Positions 17,653-18,339 of a DNA stretch of 18,339 nt are shown in pieces. The stretch covers positions 1 through 18,339 of the forward strand of contig MSJH02000167.1 in the NCBI GenBank assembly GCA_001931875.2, in the 5' to 3' direction. The position numbers were made by a program, and so were the translations under genes. This DNA comes from Byssochlamys sp. IMV 00236. Its lineage: Eukaryota; Ascomycota; Eurotiomycetes; Eurotiales; Thermoascaceae. The notes beneath the pieces are model-generated. The model had not been told where the DNA came from, did no database searches, and saw only the letters and a list, made by a program, of their open reading frames with translations. Positions within the stretch are counted from its first letter, which is position 1. Each line of letters begins with the position of its first letter.

Positions 17653-17784
17653 TTAATACCTCTCAATCAAGATATGCGCGTATCCATGGTATAAAGTCAT
17701 TAATTGAGGTATGTTGCGTACCTTAGCAACCCATCCTGTTTCGAGCGCCATTTGAAATAGTTTATGCAGACTTGGAAGATCCAT
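17653..17784 (-). CDS. Possible 43-aa small ORF or first exon
   Basis: ATG-started frame of 44 codons. It begins MDLPSLHKLFQMALETGWVA, ends YHGYAHILIERY, and is well balanced in composition. A usable donor (AAG|GTACGC) lies after residue 21, so it might instead be the first exon of a longer gene. No matching second exon was convincing. Low confidence. Confidence 0.25.
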   Translation of the reverse strand: MDLPSLHKLFQMALETGWVAKVRNIPQLMTLYHGYAHILIERY

Positions 17785-18332
17785 TGCTTTTCTATAAAAA
17801 TGAACGTATAGTCATAAAATCTATCACAATCACAATCGTCGCTAAGGTTGGTCTACATTTCACAAGCAGAAGGAAAAAAGTATAAAGATATAACAACAGA
17901 GAATAGAGTATAAACATTTTACCTTTTACCTTTTACCTCTTTTTTCATGTTCACTAAAAATAAAAATAAAAACATTACACACTCTTATGTTTTCCTAAGC
18001 CAGTTATGTTCATGCTTGATAAACAGATTTTGATACATGAAGGTTAGGGTAATTTGATTTTGGCTCTTTTTAGCAAAAAATAATAACGCACTACTACTTT
18101 TATGAGAACAAGTCATAATGGCTAATCAAATAGATCAATCATGATTAACTTTCTTTGATTTGATAAATAACAATTGTAATGGAATCAATTACGTGTGTTC
18201 CACAGAATCGGTAGTCTATTGCTCTTTGAGAAAAGCCTTATTTTTTGTTTACTATCAGCTGCTGTCCTTTTCTCAACCTTTTCCTTTGTACATTTAATTC
18301 TCACCTTGCTTTTTTATTCATTCTTAAAAAAA

Positions 18333-18339
18333 ATGACCA
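18333..18339 (+). CDS. Possible gene start running off the window
   Basis: An ATG in an A-rich context (AAAAAAAATGACC) follows a C/T-rich leader (about 18260-18325) like those before other plus-strand genes here. Only two codons are visible, so no product can be named. Confidence 0.3.

Larger units (their letters stand above)
17041..18339. other. 1.3-kb mostly intergenic right flank
   Basis: AT-rich, with the upstream region of the methyltransferase at the left. Contents: one 43-aa minus-strand ORF (17653-17784), a T12-type run near 17537-17549, two or three CTTTTACC-like direct repeats near 17920-17938, and a pyrimidine-rich leader ending in an ATG at 18333. No tRNA or other RNA recognised. 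Confidence 0.5.

Overview
The window looks like a nuclear contig of an early-diverging fungus, most likely Mucoromycota (Mucorales-like). The DNA is AT-rich and the genes are compact. Ten of the twelve confident genes are split by short introns, 34 in all in my models, mostly 45-75 nt with GTAAG-type donors and TAG/CAG/AAG acceptors. Products are ordinary eukaryotic housekeeping proteins plus low-complexity Asn/Ser/Gln tracts. All splice models were built by hand: I joined exons so that reading frame and family alignment are both kept. There is no RNA or database evidence behind them.

Layout. 1-289: a 59-base A run and a 3' flank. 289-1731 (-): an orphan Pro/Thr/Glu-rich protein with four basic [KR]-R-x-[ST] modules. 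1988-2713 (-): ribosomal protein uL22 (RPL17), head-to-head with 3107-3613 (+), an RBM48-type RRM protein of the minor spliceosome. 3883-4395 (+): a small Trp-rich orphan. 4645-6221 (-): a SYLF-SH3 (Ysc84/Lsb3/SH3YL1) actin and membrane protein, head-to-head across 168 bp with 6390-7807 (+), an AGFG-like ArfGAP. 7879-9240 (-): TFIIA large subunit (TOA1). 9241-10675: gene-poor, with degenerate coding traces that may be a copia-type retroelement. 10676-11344 (-): a small single-pass mitochondrial protein resembling a fungal complex I accessory subunit, head-to-head across 158 bp with 11503-12106 (+), HAP3/NF-YB. 12239-13093 (-): an acidic type I membrane protein. 13094-14738: no supportable gene. 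14739-16167 (-): an ATP-dependent DNA ligase with a likely mitochondrial presequence, 49 bp downstream of 16217-17040 (-), an EEF1AKMT4-like methyltransferase. 17041-18339: mostly intergenic, with one tiny ORF and a possible gene start at the right edge.

Functional themes: two transcription factors (TFIIA large subunit, HAP3), two membrane-traffic/actin proteins sharing one promoter, RNA and protein synthesis (RPL17, RBM48, the methyltransferase), and mitochondrial maintenance or respiration (ligase, complex I-like subunit). No mobile island, CRISPR array or toxin system is present. The most interesting items are gene-structure ones: a 14-nt microexon, a GC-AG intron at a conserved codon, tandem AAG acceptors, and overlapping methyltransferase/ligase transcription units. 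Others are the fourfold module of the orphan protein, an exon-by-exon repeated motif in the ArfGAP tail, and retention of RBM48.
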